Shown: one piece after another, positions 1 through 6,974 of the stretch
Numbering within the stretch: position 1 is the first letter of the stretch
How the letters are laid out: each line of letters starts with the position of its first letter
Source: Deltaproteobacteria bacterium
GTDB taxonomy: Bacteria > UBA10199 > DSSB01
Assembly: GCA_021772695.1 (NCBI GenBank)
Contig: JAJFLL010000293.1
Coordinates: forward strand, 1-13,785
Direction: 5' to 3'
Length of the DNA: 13,785 nucleotides
Translations under genes and position numbers: made by a program
The notes under the pieces: model-generated
Databases searched by the model: none
The model's input: the letters and a program-made list of their open reading frames with translations, nothing else
Told to the model about the DNA's origin: nothing

Positions 1-1012
1 GGTAGCCTAAAGATTGGGTGATGAAACTTGTCTCATAACCCTGCGTCTTTAAAAAATCCCAAAGCAAAGGGGCGGTCTCAAATTGGGTTATGGGTCGTCT
101 TAGATCCTTTCCTGAGGTTAAGGATATGATGGAAAAATAGCTAACCGTTGAATTGGTGTAGGCGTGTTTAAAATGAAAGGTTGTCGGCAATTGGCGGACT
201 GATTTTAAAAAGGGAGTTGTTTCTCGATGGTAGCCGTAAACCGAGAGGTGGTCCGACCGGACCGATTCCAGTAATACAATTATAATATTTGGCAGCCTTC
301 CTATATCCTTGAGTGGGTAGGCCTCTAAGGGAGGGGTGCTCTTGCGTTCGACGTAACCTTCAACCTGACTAATATTAAATTGGTTTTTTGGAATTAATAA
401 ATTCTCGACCTTACGCATGAAATAATCCACCGAAAGGATGGTCCCGGCCATGTCCGGTAGTTGGTAAGAAAAATTTAAATTGTGTGAAAACGGCAAAGAC
501 AGCCAGACTAACGAGAAGGCGTCGATCAACATAGATCCCTTAGCCTTGAGATTTAATGGCTGAAAAATTTGAGTTTTAGAGAATTTCAGAAAGGACAGAA
601 AAACAACGGCGAGCCCAAGGGTAATTGAGATAGGAATGGACCAACCGAATTCATGAAAATTACGGAATAATTCCGGAAAAATTAAATATAGGTGCATCAA
701 TATGGTCGTGAACCGGGATAGGGTGACGTAATTTTCAAATAAAAAATAATGAACGAGTTGGAATGCCTGGGAGAGAATGATGCCAATAAAAACCGGGAGC
801 AGAAAAAACAACCAATAATGAGATTTTTTATAAAGCCATTGGGAAAGGGCAAAGGTTAAGCACCAGAATCCGTAAGAACATATTATAGAGACCCATAAAT
901 TGATCCACTCATTATTGCTATTCGGCGCACCGGCTATCCATAGGAGCAACACGGTAAAGGACAAGGTAAAGCCCAATGGGAAAATGTAGAACGGAGATTT
1001 GAAATTTTTCAT
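1..1012 (-). CDS. Membrane-anchored sulfatase/alkaline-phosphatase superfamily protein (3' end outside window)
   Basis: Reading right to left from the ATG at 1012, the frame is open for 337 codons to the window edge, so the C-terminal part is missing. Residues 1-145 hold about five hydrophobic segments (roughly 8-28, 36-58, 64-82, 99-115, 126-143), followed by a linker of about 95 residues. From 241 comes a sulfatase-type domain start: PNIIIVLLESVRSDHLSVYG gives the first metal ligand (E249), then YHRETTPFL at 261-269. An AYTNSTVSYFSIISLTSG stretch (284-301) sits where the nucleophile lies in this superfamily, with S291 or T289 as candidate. Family knowledge: this layout occurs in phosphoethanolamine and glycerol-phosphate transferases and in membrane sulfatases that modify envelope polymers. 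The substrate cannot be read here, and the later metal ligands are off the window. A weak RBS (GCAGG, 7 nt spacer) precedes the ATG. The gene is divergent from the phosphatase at 1290. Confidence 0.82.
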   Translation of the reverse strand, partial: MKNFKSPFYIFPLGFTLSFTVLLLWIAGAPNSNNEWINLWVSIICSYGFWCLTFALSQWLYKKSHYWLFFLLPVFIGIILSQAFQLVHYFLFENYVTLSRFTTILMHLYLIFPELFRNFHEFGWSIPISITLGLAVVFLSFLKFSKTQIFQPLNLKAKGSMLIDAFSLVWLSLPFSHNLNFSYQLPDMAGTILSVDYFMRKVENLLIPKNQFNISQVEGYVERKSTPPLEAYPLKDIGRLPNIIIVLLESVRSDHLSVYGYHRETTPFLKSVRQLPTTFHFKHAYTNSTVSYFSIISLTSGKDLRRPITQFETAPLLWDFLKTQGYETSFITQSLGY

Positions 1013-1057
1013 ACTAATACCTGCGGATATCTCCTGTAAAAATTGAGTGGTCAAGGG

Positions 1058-1063
1058 ATTATG
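1058..1063 (-). promoter_or_regulatory. Possible extended -10 element of the sulfatase-family gene
   Basis: On the minus strand TGTCATAAT reads as an extended -10 (TGn followed by CATAAT, 5 of 6 matches to TATAAT). It lies about 45 nt upstream of the ATG at 1012. No good -35 hexamer lies 17-18 nt further up, so this depends on the extended -10 alone. Confidence 0.28.
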
Positions 1064-1235
1064 ACAGGTAAAAGGGGTGCCTTCGGATTTCTGTAAGATC
1101 TTGTATGTTGTCGACCAGAAAACTAGTGAAAATGAAATACGCTCCTATATTCATGACGCAATGGCCAAAGCAGGCCCTAGGCTTAATACCATACTTGGAT
1201 ACCTAGGAACTTTAGATGACACTACCTTTTTCTTA

Positions 1236-1264
1236 TTCAAACAACGGTCCATATCATTCATAAT
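1236..1264 (+). promoter_or_regulatory. Possible sigma70-type promoter of the phosphatase lipoprotein gene
   Basis: TTCAAA (1236-1241) and CATAAT (1259-1264) are separated by exactly 17 nt, matching the -35 and -10 consensus at 4 of 6 and 5 of 6 positions. A start near 1271 would leave a short leader carrying GGAG (1279-1282) ahead of the ATG at 1290. This also argues against the longer upstream reading frame being translated. Confidence 0.4.
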
Positions 1265-1289
1265 TGAACCGAAAGTTTGGAGCTTAGGA

Positions 1290-2204
1290 ATGAATTTCAA
1301 AAATCTTGCTTTGGGTCTGGCACTTATCGTTTCCTTCGGCTGCAGCCCAAACCAAGGGACTCCTCTCAACCCACCCGTCGAAGTTGAAGTACCTACTCTG
1401 CCTTTAGATTCCACCGAGATCTCCTTTTTTTCCTTTGGGGATTGGGGGACGGGGACTCCGCAGCAAATAGCTGTGGCCAGTGCGTTAAAGGACTATTGCC
1501 AAAGCCACTCTTGTGACTTTGGCTTACTCTTAGGCGATAATTTTTATGAATCGGGTGTGGACTCGGTCAACGATGCCCAATGGAAGGATAAATTTGAGCT
1601 GGTCTATACTCTGGACTTGCCGTTTTATGTCGCCTTAGGAAACCACGATCACCAGGGCAACATCCAGGCCCAAATGGATTATTCAAATTTACAAAACCGT
1701 TGGAAGTTGCCGGCCGAGCAGTACCGGATAAGCATCCCCGAATCTTCACAAAAAATCCTTTTAGAGATTTTTGTCATCGACAGTACCGGCTTGAACCAGG
1801 GACAAATTAATATTCTAAAAACGTGGATCGAAAACTCTACCGCCCGATGGAAAATTTTGGCCATGCACCATCCCATTTACAGCAACGGTAATCATGGGGA
1901 TGACAGCGCCCAAACCAATGATAAATTGCTACCCATTATTTGTCATTCCATTGATCTGGTGCTTTCAGGTCATGACCACCTGTTTTCCCATTTGACCGAT
2001 GGGGTCCAAGGGGACGACGGGTGCACCTTTGATCAATTCGTCGTGGGGACGGGAGGCAGAACCCTTCATCAGGGTCAAAACCATCTGGGGGCGCTTTTTA
2101 GCCAGTCCGCTTTTGGGTTCCTCCATATCTCCGCTGGACCTACTCAATTGCGGGTTGCATTCATTGGATCTGATGGTGTCGTTGCATATGTTTCGGAATT
2201 CTAG
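1290..2204 (+). CDS. Purple acid phosphatase-type metallophosphoesterase, predicted lipoprotein
   Basis: Encodes 304 residues. The start is set at ATG 1290 because it opens a signal peptide (MNFKNLALGLALIVSFGC) with lipidation Cys18, preceded by GGAG at 7 nt. The frame is open back to a GTG at 1077, but that extension looks non-coding. The binuclear metal-site motifs follow in order: GDWG (D51), GDNFY (D83 and Y86), GNHD (N118, H119), MHHP (H193) and GHDH (H228, H230). The GDNFY tyrosine is the iron-binding residue giving purple acid phosphatases their colour. Together with the GNIQAQMDYS region this matches the small TRAP (type 5) branch rather than cyclic-nucleotide phosphodiesterases. Expected role: hydrolysis of phosphomonoesters at the membrane surface. 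The lipobox (VSFGC) is unusual, with Ser at -3 and Phe at -2. No phosphate-regulatory site was recognised. The physiological substrate is unknown. Confidence 0.88.
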   Translation: MNFKNLALGLALIVSFGCSPNQGTPLNPPVEVEVPTLPLDSTEISFFSFGDWGTGTPQQIAVASALKDYCQSHSCDFGLLLGDNFYESGVDSVNDAQWKDKFELVYTLDLPFYVALGNHDHQGNIQAQMDYSNLQNRWKLPAEQYRISIPESSQKILLEIFVIDSTGLNQGQINILKTWIENSTARWKILAMHHPIYSNGNHGDDSAQTNDKLLPIICHSIDLVLSGHDHLFSHLTDGVQGDDGCTFDQFVVGTGGRTLHQGQNHLGALFSQSAFGFLHISAGPTQLRVAFIGSDGVVAYVSEF

Positions 2205-2284
2205 TCGGTAGATGGTTACCGTCATCACAGAACTGAAATAAAAATCAATAATATCAATAGGTTACGGGTAATTCCTTTTTGAGT

Positions 2285-2313
2285 TTGGTGCCTCGCCCTA
2301 TCTTTAGTATAAA
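2285..2313 (+). promoter_or_regulatory. Possible promoter of the CSLREA/beta-helix gene
   Basis: TTGGTG (2285-2290) lies 17 nt upstream of TATAAA (2308-2313). The -10 is good (5 of 6), the -35 weak (3 of 6). The -10 ends 47 nt before the ATG at 2360, in a 155-nt gap after the phosphatase gene, which supports separate transcription. Confidence 0.33.
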
Positions 2314-2359
2314 AACGCTTCTTCACATCACTTTCGAAAATCTTGTTTGGGAGGGCTCC

Positions 2360-4378
2360 ATGAGGCATCGCTATTTTTCAATCATCGCAAATTTCCTAAT
2401 CACCATCACCCTGGTATTCGTGGCCACCCAATCCCATGCGGCCATGTTTTGCGTGGACAATACGGGCGATGGTCCTGCCAACGGGGCCAACTGTCCGGTG
2501 GATTGTGTGGGGCCCACAGGAAATTGCACGGTGCGCGATGCTGTAGAAGCTGCCCAGAATAATGGAGGTATGGATACCATTGAGATTCCTGCAGGTACCT
2601 ACACGCTCAACCAAACAAATTCCGAAATCTATATTGATACCGATATGAATATCAATGGGGCTGGCGAAACCACCACTATCTTGCAATGGGACCCCGCCTT
2701 GATCAATACGGATCGTTCCAGAATATTCACCATTGACGATCAAACCGTAAATATTCGGGATCTAACTTTGCAAAATGGCAGTACGGATAGCGGTGGCGGT
2801 GCCATTCAAACAAATAGTGCTACCCTCACTTTGACCAACATGACTTTCACGAACAATGAGTCTCGAGATTCCGACGGCGGTGCCTTAGATAACGACGGCG
2901 GCTCTACCGCTACTTTAGATAACACCACATTCATGAATAATAACGCCGTAGCGACCCTCATGGGCAATGATGCCGATGCAGGTGCCATTAATAACGATGA
3001 TGACAGTACCATGACGATCCTTAACTCTCGTATATTAAATAACAATGCGGGCGATGATGCGGGTGCCATTGATAATGATTTAAATGGGTTGTTGACCATT
3101 GATAACACCACCGTCTCGGGCAATACGGCTGAGTTTTCGGGGGGAGGATTGGTAACTGAAGGGGTTATGACCATTCTTAATAGCACCATCTCTGGTAATA
3201 CCGCTACTATCGGAAACGGCGGTGGTATTCTCAATGAAATGGACTCAGACAATGGGACCCTCTACGTCGTCAACTCCACCATCAGTGGCAATCAGGCTGG
3301 AAATGATGGCGGTGGAATTCATACCGACACTTTTGGTCCCTTCACTTCTCTATTTAATGTGACCGTGACTGATAACCTGGCTGATGCCGATAACGACACC
3401 ATCGGTCAAGGAGGGGGCATCACTTTTATTGGAAACATCACCACTTCGGGAAGACCATCCTCGGATTTTGAAGTTAGGAACTCCTTGATCGCAGGCAATC
3501 GGGGTCCCGATCGTTCGGTGGATTGTTATACCGATGATACCTTTTCCAGCTTTGGTTATAACCTGATCGGAAATACGGGCACCATGGATGAGTGTAATGG
3601 CTTTAGTGATGGGGTGATGGGAGATCAAGTTGGGTCTTCGGGTAATCCCATTGATCCGGTGATTGGTCCCCTAGTAAATAACGGGGGCGATACCGAGACC
3701 CATGCGCTTTTGAATGGCAGTTCGGCCATTGATCAAGCCAACCCCAATGGTTGCGAAGACGATAATGCGGCAATTTTGAATCGGGACCAACGAAACGTAT
3801 TTCGACCCCTTGATGGTTTAGGTGATGGTACCGCCATCTGTGATATCGGCGCCTTCGAATTATCGCGTACCGATTTGGCTTTAACTAAAGTGGCGGACCT
3901 TAGCGAGGTTCAACTGGGAGACACCTTGGTTTATACCCTAACGGTAATCAATAATGGGCCTGATGTGGCGCCGGGAGCGATGGTCGTCGATACTCTGCCG
4001 GCCCAAGTTGCCTTTGTCTCGGCCTCGGCCAATTGCCTTGTGGCTAGTAGCACCGTTACTTGTGATCTGGGTGATCTGGCCAACGGAGCCCAGACTCAAG
4101 TGGATATCGTTGTGACGGTCATCTCTACCGAGGGCATACAAGTCATCACCAATACGGGAACCGTCGTCTTTAACGGCGAAGATTCCAACCCCGACAATAA
4201 TACCGATACGGCGGTGGTGACCATTATTGCAAATCCGAATAATATTTTGGTTTTTGGCAGTGGTTGCGGTCTGTCACCTGTGAAAACCCCGGCCAATTCC
4301 TGGTATGGAATTTTTGCCATGGCTGCGTTTTGGGCTATGATCCTGCTGTACCGACGCAATGCAGGCGGCCGGAACTAA
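2360..4378 (+). CDS. Secreted CSLREA-like, beta-helix, choice-of-anchor Q and DUF11 protein with C-terminal membrane tail
   Basis: Encodes 672 residues from ATG 2360, chosen because GGGAGGG lies just upstream and a signal peptide follows (hydrophobic core 8-23, cleavage likely after SHA or HAA at 25-28). The open frame back to a TTG at 2279 lacks an RBS. Domains in order: a CSLREA-like motif CTVRDAVEAA (56-65); parallel beta-helix repeats (about 133-356) with recurring N-S/T-T-I-S-G-N and GGG-I elements; a choice-of-anchor Q type region (about 428-500) with GPLVNNGGDTETHALL, GSSAIDQ and a closing CDIGAFEL; a DUF11 domain (about 505-625) with LTKVADLSEVQLGDTLVYTL and DSNPDNNTD; and a tail with GSGCGLSP (633-640), a hydrophobic stretch (648-664) and a basic YRRNAGGR end. 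Such proteins are surface-exposed or secreted, and the tail suggests membrane retention or sorting before release. The binding target is unknown. The Asn/Asp-rich bias is typical of beta-helices. Confidence 0.85.
   Translation: MRHRYFSIIANFLITITLVFVATQSHAAMFCVDNTGDGPANGANCPVDCVGPTGNCTVRDAVEAAQNNGGMDTIEIPAGTYTLNQTNSEIYIDTDMNINGAGETTTILQWDPALINTDRSRIFTIDDQTVNIRDLTLQNGSTDSGGGAIQTNSATLTLTNMTFTNNESRDSDGGALDNDGGSTATLDNTTFMNNNAVATLMGNDADAGAINNDDDSTMTILNSRILNNNAGDDAGAIDNDLNGLLTIDNTTVSGNTAEFSGGGLVTEGVMTILNSTISGNTATIGNGGGILNEMDSDNGTLYVVNSTISGNQAGNDGGGIHTDTFGPFTSLFNVTVTDNLADADNDTIGQGGGITFIGNITTSGRPSSDFEVRNSLIAGNRGPDRSVDCYTDDTFSSFGYNLIGNTGTMDECNGFSDGVMGDQVGSSGNPIDPVIGPLVNNGGDTETHALLNGSSAIDQANPNGCEDDNAAILNRDQRNVFRPLDGLGDGTAICDIGAFELSRTDLALTKVADLSEVQLGDTLVYTLTVINNGPDVAPGAMVVDTLPAQVAFVSASANCLVASSTVTCDLGDLANGAQTQVDIVVTVISTEGIQVITNTGTVVFNGEDSNPDNNTDTAVVTIIANPNNILVFGSGCGLSPVKTPANSWYGIFAMAAFWAMILLYRRNAGGRN
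2756..3427 (+). repeat. Parallel beta-helix coding repeats
   Basis: Roughly eight to nine degenerate units within the secreted protein. Examples are LTLQNGSTDSGGGAIQ, MTFTNNESRDSDGGALD, TTVSGNTAEFSGGGLV, STISGNTATIGNGGGIL and STISGNQAGNDGGGIH. Each has a beta-strand, a G/N-N turn and a closing G-G/A-[IL] strand. Unit lengths vary (about 22-30 residues), and the DNA is less regular than the protein, so this is an old protein repeat rather than a recent tandem duplication. Confidence 0.75.
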
Positions 4379-4472
4379 AATTTTAGGGAATAACTTAGCA
4401 AATTTTGGCTACGGTTAACCGTTCGATCATTTTAATATGACGAAGTTGCCAATGGCAGTACTCACAATTTCA

Positions 4473-4988
4473 TTATTGAAATAAATTTTGGTATTCCCCG
4501 TAGCCTTCCTTTACCAAATCCTCTTTCGCGATGAATCGCAGCGCGGCCGAGTTGATGCAGTAACGCTGGCCGTCCGGTCCGGGGCCATCGGGAAAAACGT
4601 GACCCAAATGGGAATCGCCTTTTTTGGAACGGACCTCAGTGCGACTCATCATGAGTTTTTGGTCCGTGCGGGTGGTGACATTTTCTTTATCAATAGGTTT
4701 GGTGAAACTGGGCCAACCGGTTCCCGAGTCAAATTTATCTTTTGAACTGAACAGTACCTCGCCCGAGACCACATCGACGTAGATGCCCTCTTTTTTATGA
4801 TTCCAATATTCGTTTTGGAAGGGTGCCTCGGTGCCCTCCTCTTGGGTGACGTGGTATTGCATGGGGGTGAGTTTCGATTGCAGTTCTTCCGGGTTTTTCT
4901 TCTGTTGCGACATGGTTTCCCTCACGGCAGTAAAGGCAAAGGCCATGACGAAGATCAGGCCTAAGCTGATGAATTTATTTCGGGACAT
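4473..4988 (-). CDS. msrB: Peptide methionine-R-sulfoxide reductase B, exported, single-cysteine form
   Basis: Encodes 171 residues from the ATG at 4988, preceded by AGAGG with a 5-nt spacer. A longer frame to 5018 exists but has no better RBS. Residues 1-25 form a basic N-end plus hydrophobic core, so the protein is likely exported or N-terminally anchored. The MsrB fold follows: LTPMQYHVTQEEGTEAPF (40-57), FSSKDKFDSGTGWPSF (80-95), RTEVRSKKGDSHLGHVF (116-132) and RYCINSAALRF (142-152). C144 is the catalytic sulfenic-acid-forming residue, with H127 and H130 in the active site. The enzyme reduces methionine-R-sulfoxide in oxidised proteins. The structural-zinc CxxC pairs are absent (D72 and S75 at the first), and the usual resolving Cys of GCGWPSF is T90, so C144 is the only cysteine. 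It lies convergent to the beta-helix gene and divergent from the gene at 5095. Confidence 0.93.
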   Translation of the reverse strand: MSRNKFISLGLIFVMAFAFTAVRETMSQQKKNPEELQSKLTPMQYHVTQEEGTEAPFQNEYWNHKKEGIYVDVVSGEVLFSSKDKFDSGTGWPSFTKPIDKENVTTRTDQKLMMSRTEVRSKKGDSHLGHVFPDGPGPDGQRYCINSAALRFIAKEDLVKEGYGEYQNLFQ

Positions 4989-5020
4989 TTTAACCTCTTG
5001 GATCAACATACGCCCCAATT

Positions 5021-5029
5021 AGCATAGCA
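5021..5029 (-). promoter_or_regulatory. Possible extended -10 promoter of msrB
   Basis: On the minus strand TGCTATGCT reads as TGn plus TATGCT (4 of 6), about 32 nt upstream of the msrB ATG. It overlaps a short inverted repeat, TTAGC (5019-5023) and GCTAA (5036-5040), which could be an operator. Both calls are weak and rest on short matches. Confidence 0.25.
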
Positions 5030-5094
5030 GATTTAGCTAAACCGAAGAAAAGGTAGGGATTTCCTTCAAGTCCCACCCGGGTTAGTATGAATCT

Positions 5095-5526
5095 ATGTGG
5101 CTTAAGACCAAAATTCTTAAGTTTTTTCAGGCCTTAAGGAAATCGTCCCAGCGAAAGCATCAATTTAAGACCGAGGCCGACCCCGCCTTATTCCCTCCCG
5201 ATCCCATGGGAAAACGGCCGGCAGGATTCTTTATGCCCGAGTGGGCCAAGAAGGATCACTTTGAAAACAAAGACATGGGGCAAATGGTGCCTCCAGAAGA
5301 GCTGGCCGATGCGGGCAGTTTTAGGCGCCCGGGAGATTGGCTCGTCAAACAGCTTACGGGTCGAGACGAAGCGCAACAGTTTGAAAATATTAAGAAAACC
5401 AAGCAGTCTTCAAGAGAGGTGGGCATGAGCGACCGGGAGATCGATGAGTTTTTAGGAGATTTATTATCGGCCCAGGAGCGAAAACGGCGGCGTTCCAAGG
5501 GGCCCAAAAAACCCCCTTCTAAATAA
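5095..5526 (+). CDS. Small basic hypothetical protein
   Basis: Encodes 143 residues; I do not recognise a family. The N-terminus (MWLKTKILKFFQALRKSSQR) is a basic amphipathic helix without a proper hydrophobic signal core. The middle is rich in Pro, Asp and Met (LFPPDPMGKRPAGFFMPEWA). Residues about 85-130 look helical and charged, and the C-terminus is a strongly basic KRRRSKGPKKPPSK tail. There are no cysteines, transmembrane segments or catalytic motifs. The composition suggests a soluble protein binding nucleic acid, ribosome or membrane surface, but this is only inference. No clear Shine-Dalgarno precedes the ATG. A nearby ATG at 5087 is out of frame. It sits just upstream of rpmE, so an accessory role in translation is imaginable but unsupported. 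Confidence 0.68.
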   Translation: MWLKTKILKFFQALRKSSQRKHQFKTEADPALFPPDPMGKRPAGFFMPEWAKKDHFENKDMGQMVPPEELADAGSFRRPGDWLVKQLTGRDEAQQFENIKKTKQSSREVGMSDREIDEFLGDLLSAQERKRRRSKGPKKPPSK

Positions 5527-5548
5527 GGTCTCGAGAGCCGAAGGATTA

Positions 5549-5562
5549 GGCCTTGCCAGGCC
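5549..5562 (+). terminator. Possible weak terminator or hairpin before rpmE
   Basis: GGCCT, loop TGCC, AGGCC form a perfect 5-bp GC-rich stem 23 nt after the stop of the small basic protein. The T-rich stretch (GATTTTG) begins only about 7 nt after the stem, so as an intrinsic terminator it is poor. It could equally be leader structure of the rpmE mRNA. Confidence 0.22.
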
Positions 5563-5632
5563 ATCGGTGATTTTGCTACTAGACTGCCCCCCGAAGCGGG
5601 ACCTAAAATGACCGTTTAGTAAGGACTTTGCC

Positions 5633-5845
5633 ATGAGACCCGACATTCATCCCGAACTCAAACCCAGCAAGATCGTTTGTACCTGCGGTCATATCAATGA
5701 AACCGTTTCGACCATCGGCGATATTACCGTAGAAATATGTTCTCAGTGTCATCCGTTCTATACCGGTAAACAAAAAATCATCGATACCGCCGGTCGTGTC
5801 GACCGCTTCAATAAGAAGTTCGGCAAGGCTACTCAGAAGCAGTAG
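5633..5845 (+). CDS. rpmE: 50S ribosomal protein bL31, zinc-binding type
   Basis: Encodes 70 residues, the usual length. MRPDIHPEL at the start, CSQCHPFYTGKQK (36-48) and GRVDRFNKKF near the end are diagnostic. Cysteines C16, C18, C36 and C39 mark the zinc-containing (C+) form, which can store zinc and is often paired in genomes with a zinc-free paralogue made under zinc limitation. bL31 sits at the central protuberance and bridges the subunits. AAGGA (5621-5625) lies 7 nt before the ATG. It precedes prfA by 64 nt, a common arrangement in proteobacteria, and is the first gene of the long plus-strand run of core genes. Confidence 0.97.
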   Translation: MRPDIHPELKPSKIVCTCGHINETVSTIGDITVEICSQCHPFYTGKQKIIDTAGRVDRFNKKFGKATQKQ

Positions 5846-5909
5846 TTGGCTTTCGGGGTTTTGATATTTTCTTTTCCGTGCCGTTCTCTTTATTGTCCTC
5901 CCCAGTCCC

Positions 5910-6974
5910 ATGTTTGAACAGCTCAAAGACATCGTTGCTAAATACCATCAGCTCAGCGAACAAATGGCCGATCCCGCCATCAGTTCCGATGCGAAACGCT
6001 ACCAAAGTATCGCCAAGGAACACTCCGGCCTAAGCGAGCTCGTTCGAAGCTACGAGAAATACCAAAAAGTTAGCCAAGACCTCGAAGGCAATCGAGAGCT
6101 TTTGAAGGATCCGGATTTGGGAGAGATCGCTAAGGAAGAGATCCCTCGTTTAGAAAGCGAACTCGAAGACTTGGAACAAGATCTGAAGATCCAACTGCTG
6201 CCCAAAGACCCCCACGATGATAAGAATATCTTTTTAGAGATTCGCGCCGGAGCTGGGGGCGATGAGGCGGGCATCTTTGCCGGCGATTTATTCCGCATGT
6301 ATTCCCGCTATGCAGAAACCCGGGGTTGGAAAGTAGAATTGATGGACAGCAACCCCACCGGCGTCGGGGGCTTTAAGGAAGTCATCGTGCAGATTTCCGG
6401 CGAACAAGTGTTTAGCGCCTTAAAGTACGAAGGCGGAGTGCACCGGGTCCAGCGGGTTCCCAAAACCGAAGCCAGCGGTCGTATTCATACCTCAACGGTG
6501 ACCGTTGTGGTGATGCCTGAGGCTTCCGACGTGGACGTCAAGGTGGAAGACAAAGACCTCAAGGTCGATGTGATGCGGGCCAGCGGGCCTGGCGGTCAAA
6601 GTGTCAATACCACCGATTCGGCCGTGCGTTTGACCCACATTCCATCGGGAATCGTCGTCATCTGTCGCGATGAAAAAAGTCAGCACAAGAATAAGGCCAA
6701 GGCCATGAAGATTTTGAAGGCCAGACTTTATGATGTCGAAATGGAAAAACAGAATCAGGAACGCAGCGACCAGCGCAAGAGTATGGTGGGCATGGGCGAT
6801 CGATCAGAAAAAATTCGCACCTATAATTTTCCGCAAGGCCGTGTTACCGACCACCGCATCGGCCTGACTTTGCATCAACTGGAAACCGTCATGAACGGTG
6901 ACCTGACGGCGCTCATCGAAAAAATCCGCGGCTACTACCAAGCCGAGGCCCTCAAGAGCGGGCCAGGATTGTGA
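5910..6974 (+). CDS. prfA: Peptide chain release factor 1
   Basis: Encodes 354 residues, the normal RF1 length. It recognises UAA and UAG in the ribosomal A site and triggers hydrolysis of peptidyl-tRNA. The helical N-terminal domain occupies about 1-95. The stop-codon tripeptide of the PxT class is P184-K185-T186, within HRVQRVPKTEASGRIHTS. The catalytic GGQ loop is RASGPGGQSVNTTDSAVRLT, with Q230 the residue methylated by PrmC. RF1 rather than RF2 is supported by the PxT tripeptide (RF2 has SPF) and by the absence of the internal frameshift site seen in many prfB genes. There is no recognisable Shine-Dalgarno before ATG 5910; the upstream stretch is pyrimidine-rich. The last codons overlap the prmC start. 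Confidence 0.98.
   Translation: MFEQLKDIVAKYHQLSEQMADPAISSDAKRYQSIAKEHSGLSELVRSYEKYQKVSQDLEGNRELLKDPDLGEIAKEEIPRLESELEDLEQDLKIQLLPKDPHDDKNIFLEIRAGAGGDEAGIFAGDLFRMYSRYAETRGWKVELMDSNPTGVGGFKEVIVQISGEQVFSALKYEGGVHRVQRVPKTEASGRIHTSTVTVVVMPEASDVDVKVEDKDLKVDVMRASGPGGQSVNTTDSAVRLTHIPSGIVVICRDEKSQHKNKAKAMKILKARLYDVEMEKQNQERSDQRKSMVGMGDRSEKIRTYNFPQGRVTDHRIGLTLHQLETVMNGDLTALIEKIRGYYQAEALKSGPGL

Noticed and set aside
1077..1289. N-terminal extension of the phosphatase frame back to a GTG
   Set aside because: The extra 71 residues would bury the lipoprotein signal peptide, have no RBS and show no family similarity. A plausible promoter lies inside this stretch.
2279..2359. N-terminal extension of the beta-helix protein to a TTG
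   Set aside because: It would precede a complete signal peptide. A strong GGGAGGG RBS sits directly before ATG 2360.
2806..3252. Minus-strand open frame of 148 codons
   Set aside because: It is antisense to the beta-helix repeats. The repeated codons there keep the opposite frame open by chance.
2756..3427. Possible CRISPR-like or tandem DNA repeat
   Set aside because: The periodicity is in the protein, with variable unit length and poor DNA identity. It is explained by the beta-helix fold.
4375..4422. Two 12-bp palindromes, CTAAAATTTTAG (4375-4386) and ACGGTTAACCGT (4411-4422), considered as terminator or operator
   Set aside because: Neither has a loop or a U-tract in the right place, and they sit between two convergent gene ends where an operator is unlikely. 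They may be chance.
4989..5018. Ten-residue N-terminal extension of msrB to the ATG at 5018
   Set aside because: The ATG at 4988 has an AGAGG at the right distance and begins a typical export signal. The upstream ATG has no RBS.
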